Shown: positions 61,091-64,000 of the stretch, piece by piece
How positions within the stretch are numbered: position 1 is the stretch's first letter
How the letters are laid out: each line of letters starts with the position of its first letter
Assembly (NCBI RefSeq): GCF_000026985.1
Contig: NC_017390.1
Location: forward strand, 3,765,448 to 3,829,447
DNA length: 64,000 nt
Origin: Erwinia pyrifoliae DSM 12163
GTDB lineage: Bacteria; Pseudomonadota; Gammaproteobacteria; Enterobacterales; Enterobacteriaceae
Direction: 5' to 3'
The notes under the pieces: generated by a model
Told to the model about the DNA's origin: nothing
The model's input: the letters and a program-made list of their open reading frames with translations, nothing else
Database searches by the model: none
Made by a program: the position numbers and the translations under genes

Positions 61091-61924
61091 ATGTCACACG
61101 CCATGCTCCCACTTTATCGTGCAGATATTCATCCCGAGCAGCCCTGGTTTGTCCTCAGCGCGGCGCAGCATTATTCGTTGATACCCGGTAGCCATCCGGC
61201 CATTTCCCACTTCTACAGTTTTGAAGTGGCCCCGTCAGCCAGCCTGACGCTGGCGGTGCCGGACGGCTGTGTGGATATCATTTTTGATTGTGATGCGGAG
61301 CGGCCCGTGGCAAGAGTCTGCGGCACTACGCTGGAAGCGCGTAGCGCCGAGCTGTTCTGCAACCACCGTTATTTCGGCGTACGCTTTGCACCCGGCGTGA
61401 TGCCGGATTTTCTTGATATCACCGCATGCGAACTGACCGATGACGAATTTGATTTTTTTGATGTGGTGCCGGACGCGCGTCACGCCTGTGAACAAATCCT
61501 TAATACTCCGCTATTTTCGCAGCAGATCGCGTTGTTTAACACCTGGTTTACCCCTCGACTGGCGCGTAAATCTTCGGCGGTCACTCATTCAGTCGTGCGA
61601 ACCATCATGCAGCATAAGGGGAATATCCGGGTTGAACAGCTGGCGGCATTAAGTGGCTATACCTGTCGCACCATCCAGCGCCAGTTTCGCCAGGACACCG
61701 GCATGTCGCCCAAGGCATTTGGCCGCATGATGCGCTGCCAGGCGGCGCTGAATAACCTTCACCTGCCCGGCAATCTGTCCTGCTCCGCCCTCGCGCTGGA
61801 TCTGGGATTCAGCGACCAGTCTCATTTCCTGCGCGAGTTCAAGAAACTGGTCAGCACCACCCCGCTGGACTATCAGCGTCGCACGCTGCTGGCAGCCTGG
61901 AATGACCGTATTCGCTGCCACTGA
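61091..61924 (+). CDS. AraC-family transcriptional regulator
   Basis: 277 residues from ATG 61091 (AGGA seven bases upstream). The N-terminal sensing domain has FYSFEVAPSASLTLAVPDG, CVDIIFDCD and FGVRFAPGVMPDFLDI. The C-terminal AraC DNA-binding domain has RVEQLAALSGYTCRTIQRQF, TGMSPKAFGRMMR and LDLGFSDQSHFLREFKKL. It is divergent from the OCD-RidA-FAD cluster and next to a permease pseudogene, so it likely controls that pathway. Confidence 0.88.
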   Translation: MSHAMLPLYRADIHPEQPWFVLSAAQHYSLIPGSHPAISHFYSFEVAPSASLTLAVPDGCVDIIFDCDAERPVARVCGTTLEARSAELFCNHRYFGVRFAPGVMPDFLDITACELTDDEFDFFDVVPDARHACEQILNTPLFSQQIALFNTWFTPRLARKSSAVTHSVVRTIMQHKGNIRVEQLAALSGYTCRTIQRQFRQDTGMSPKAFGRMMRCQAALNNLHLPGNLSCSALALDLGFSDQSHFLREFKKLVSTTPLDYQRRTLLAAWNDRIRCH

Positions 61925-62092
61925 ACGCGAAAATTTAGCGCGTATCGGCACTAAAAAAGTGCACCTGTTGCCCCCCTGCCCTGTCCGATTTTTTCTATCC
62001 GCGCCTGTCGCTGCTGATAAATGATGCCGGTCTGTCTCGTGGCTCAGAACACCTCTTCCGGGTCTCTTTCACTGACCACTAAGGTGCTGGTC

Positions 62093-62732
62093 ATGAGCAA
62101 CGCGTCCGGTTTAAGAAAAAATACTCTTGGCTTATTTTTTCTGGTGTTCTTTGTTGTGGTTGCCGCTGACCGGCGTGGTCGGCAGGTTGCCGGCGGTCAT
62201 TTTCACCGGTAACGGCGGCGGCATTCCCGTTATCTGTATCATGGCCTGTGCCATTCTGATGATTTTCTCGGTGGGCGATATTGCGATGAGCCGCCACGTC
62301 AGCGACGCGGGCGCTTTCAATACCTATATTTCAAAGGGGCTGGGCGAAAACTGCGGGGCTTCGGCATCCATCGTGGCGCTGATTGCCTGTTTTTCGGTAA
62401 AGACCGCCGTGGTGTCGATGCCTGGCTTCTTCACCCAGCTCTTTTTGCAGCAGCATCCCGGTACGCATGTTCCGTGGTGGATGCTCAGTATGCTGTTTGT
62501 GGTCATTGCCTGGGTGCCGGGCATTAAGCGGGTGGAGGTTGGCGGCAAACTGCCGGGCGTGCTGATTGCACTATCCGCGATGTCTGTCACCTTTATTCTG
62601 GTGGTTAATAATCTGCAGCGGCTTAGCGGTAGTGATTCAAAACGGGTAAGAACGATCCCGTGGTTTATCGCCATCAGCTGCGCAGAAGGCTATATGATGT
62701 CGATAAAGCGCCGGGTGCATAGCGCGGCGTGA
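62093..62732 (+). pseudogene. APC-family amino-acid permease, frameshifted and shortened
   Basis: It starts MSNASGLRKNTLGLFFLVFF at 62093. After VVVAA the sense passes to the next frame (PLTGVVGRLPAVIFTGNGGG onward), a one-base change near 62165. The second frame continues with SDAGAFNTYISKGLGE and VPGIKRVEVGGKLPGVL but ends after about 200 residues; a permease has about 450, so an internal or 3' deletion is also present. It would have been the uptake system for the adjacent catabolic cluster. Confidence 0.78.
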
Positions 62733-62735
62733 GGG

Positions 62736-63920
62736 CTACAGCGCCTGTGCGCACGCCCAGGCCGAACTCCACGCCCACTGGAAGTTATACCCGCCCAGCC
62801 AGCCGGTGACATCGACCACTTCGCCAATAAAGTACAGCCCGGGCACATCGCGTGCTTCCATGGTTTTAGACGACAGCTGGCTGGTGTCCACGCCGCCAAG
62901 TGTGACTTCGGCTGTACGGTAGCCTTCGGTGCCGTTTGGCTGCACGCGCCACTGGTGCAGAGCGCTGGCCAATTCGCCCTGCTGGCGGCTGTTGAGCTGT
63001 TTAAGGGTACATTCCGGTATGATGCCCAGCAGCTGCAGGCACTCAACCAGGCGCTTCGGCAGCCGCTTAGCAAGGGTATTTTTCAGGCTTTGATTAGGAT
63101 GAGCGTGACGCTCGTCATGCAGAAACGCATCAATATCCTGCGCGGGAGACAGGTTTACCGTAATCAATTCGCCCGGCTGCCAGTAGCTGGACAGCTGTAA
63201 TACCGCCGGTCCTGACAGGCCGCGATGGGTAAACAGCAGCGCCTCTTTAAAAACCGTGCCGTCTTCAGCGGCGATGGTCGATGGCACCGACACGCCGGAT
63301 AAGGCCTGCAACTGTTCCAGCAAGGGTTTATGCAGGGTAAACGGCACCAGTCCGGCGCGGGTGGGGAATACCTTCAGGCCAAACTGTTCTGCTACTTTAT
63401 AGCCGAACGGTGATGCGCCCAGGCCCGGCATCGACAAGCCGCCGCTGGCGATCACCAGTTTCCCGGCCCGAACCTCTGCGCCGTTCAGCTGTAGCCTGTA
63501 GCCGCCATCATCGCGTGTGAGTTCAACGACCTCACTACGCAGACGCAACGTCACCTGCCCGTCCGCACACTCTTTCAGCAGCAGATCGACCACCTGCTGC
63601 GCCGAGTCATCACAAAATAGCTGGCCGAGGGTTTTCTCATGCCAGCTAATACCATGGCGATTCATCAGGTCGATGAAGTCCCACTGGGTATAACGCGCCA
63701 GCGCAGATTTGCAAAAATGCGGGTTTTGCGACAAATAGGCCGCCGGTTCGGTGTAGAGGTTGGTAAAGTTGCAGCGCCCGCCGCCTGACATCAAAATCTT
63801 ACGTCCGGCCTTTTTGCCATTATCGATCAGCAGCACGCGCCGCCCCTTTTGCCCGGCCTGAGCCGCGCAGAACAGGCCAGCCGCACCGGCGCCAATTACG
63901 ATAACGTCAAACTTCTCCAC
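62736..63920 (-). CDS. yhiN: YhiN, HI0933-like flavoprotein
   Basis: 394 residues if it starts at GTG 63920 (GGAG six bases upstream, MEKFDVIVIG); an upstream TTG would give 402, and E. coli has 400. FAD-binding VIGAGAAGLFCAAQAGQKG, LLIDNGKKAGRKILMSGGG, GGLSMPGLGASPFGYK, and C-terminal FIGEVVDVTGWLGGYNFQWA. Family function unknown. It ends four bases from the permease pseudogene. Confidence 0.94.
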   Translation of the reverse strand: MEKFDVIVIGAGAAGLFCAAQAGQKGRRVLLIDNGKKAGRKILMSGGGRCNFTNLYTEPAAYLSQNPHFCKSALARYTQWDFIDLMNRHGISWHEKTLGQLFCDDSAQQVVDLLLKECADGQVTLRLRSEVVELTRDDGGYRLQLNGAEVRAGKLVIASGGLSMPGLGASPFGYKVAEQFGLKVFPTRAGLVPFTLHKPLLEQLQALSGVSVPSTIAAEDGTVFKEALLFTHRGLSGPAVLQLSSYWQPGELITVNLSPAQDIDAFLHDERHAHPNQSLKNTLAKRLPKRLVECLQLLGIIPECTLKQLNSRQQGELASALHQWRVQPNGTEGYRTAEVTLGGVDTSQLSSKTMEARDVPGLYFIGEVVDVTGWLGGYNFQWAWSSAWACAQAL

Positions 63921-64000
63921 CACACACTCCGTCCAGGCCGTCAAAACGCTGATTGTAGTGAGTTGAAGGCGTGGTTACCAGCTTCACGCCAAAACAGCGA

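Overview
The window is chromosomal DNA of an enterobacterium, most likely Erwinia or a close Erwiniaceae relative. This is inferred from about 54% GC, proteins that align closely with E. coli K-12 counterparts over most of the window, and E. coli-like gene order (glg, asd, gnt, yhhW, yhhY, ggt, yhhA, ugp, liv, panM, rpoH, ftsXEY, rsmD, yhhLMN, zntA, tusA, yhhQ, dcrB, yhhT, yhiN). The backbone is interrupted by lineage-specific insertions, deletions and decaying genes.

Layout: 1-8.8 kb glycogen operon glgBXCAP (minus strand, glgP cut by the window edge). 9.2-13.6 kb asd and the gluconate genes gntU/gntK/gntR with a GntR operator. 13.8-15.4 kb pirin yhhW, the iron-regulated small RNA RyhB with a Fur-box promoter, and a yhhY broken by a nonsense codon. 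15.4-19.0 kb a ggt pseudogene with several lesions, split by an insertion of about 1.86 kb. The insertion carries a DinJ/RelB-like antitoxin, an unrecognised 201-residue gene with an apparent frameshift, a 60-residue membrane protein and a separate decayed ParD-like/RelE-like toxin-antitoxin pair. 19.2-21.8 kb yhhA, ugpQ, the collapsed remains of ugpB and ugpC, and a second small island with a paralogue of the 60-residue membrane protein. 21.8-26.7 kb livKHMGF branched-chain amino-acid transport. 27.2-38.5 kb panM, rpoH, ftsXEY, rsmD, yhhL/M/N, zntA with a ZntR-type promoter, tusA, yhhQ behind a candidate preQ1 riboswitch, and dcrB.

38.6-49.4 kb is a complete myo-inositol catabolic locus: iolD-iolG-iolH-iolE on the minus strand, divergent iolC (kinase fused to an aldolase-like DUF2090 domain) and an RpiR-type regulator, then iolA-iolB. 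IolG oxidises inositol, IolE dehydrates, IolD hydrolyses the ring, IolB isomerises, IolC phosphorylates and probably cleaves, and IolA oxidises malonate semialdehyde. 50.1-56.5 kb holds yhhT, a dead DHCW-cupin gene, a CSS-EAL phosphodiesterase, proP and an ahr-like alcohol dehydrogenase. 56.6-62.7 kb is accessory: a LuxR-type regulator in AT-rich DNA, an aldehyde-dehydrogenase remnant, an amine/amino-acid oxidase-like cluster (FAD oxidoreductase, RidA-like protein, ornithine-cyclodeaminase-like protein), an AraC regulator and a broken permease. yhiN ends the window.

The best candidate for something undescribed is the insertion in ggt (15.8-17.7 kb): antitoxin-like gene, unknown protein and small membrane protein are nearly contiguous or overlapping, and the membrane protein recurs alone 4.7 kb away. 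A toxin/immunity role is inference only.
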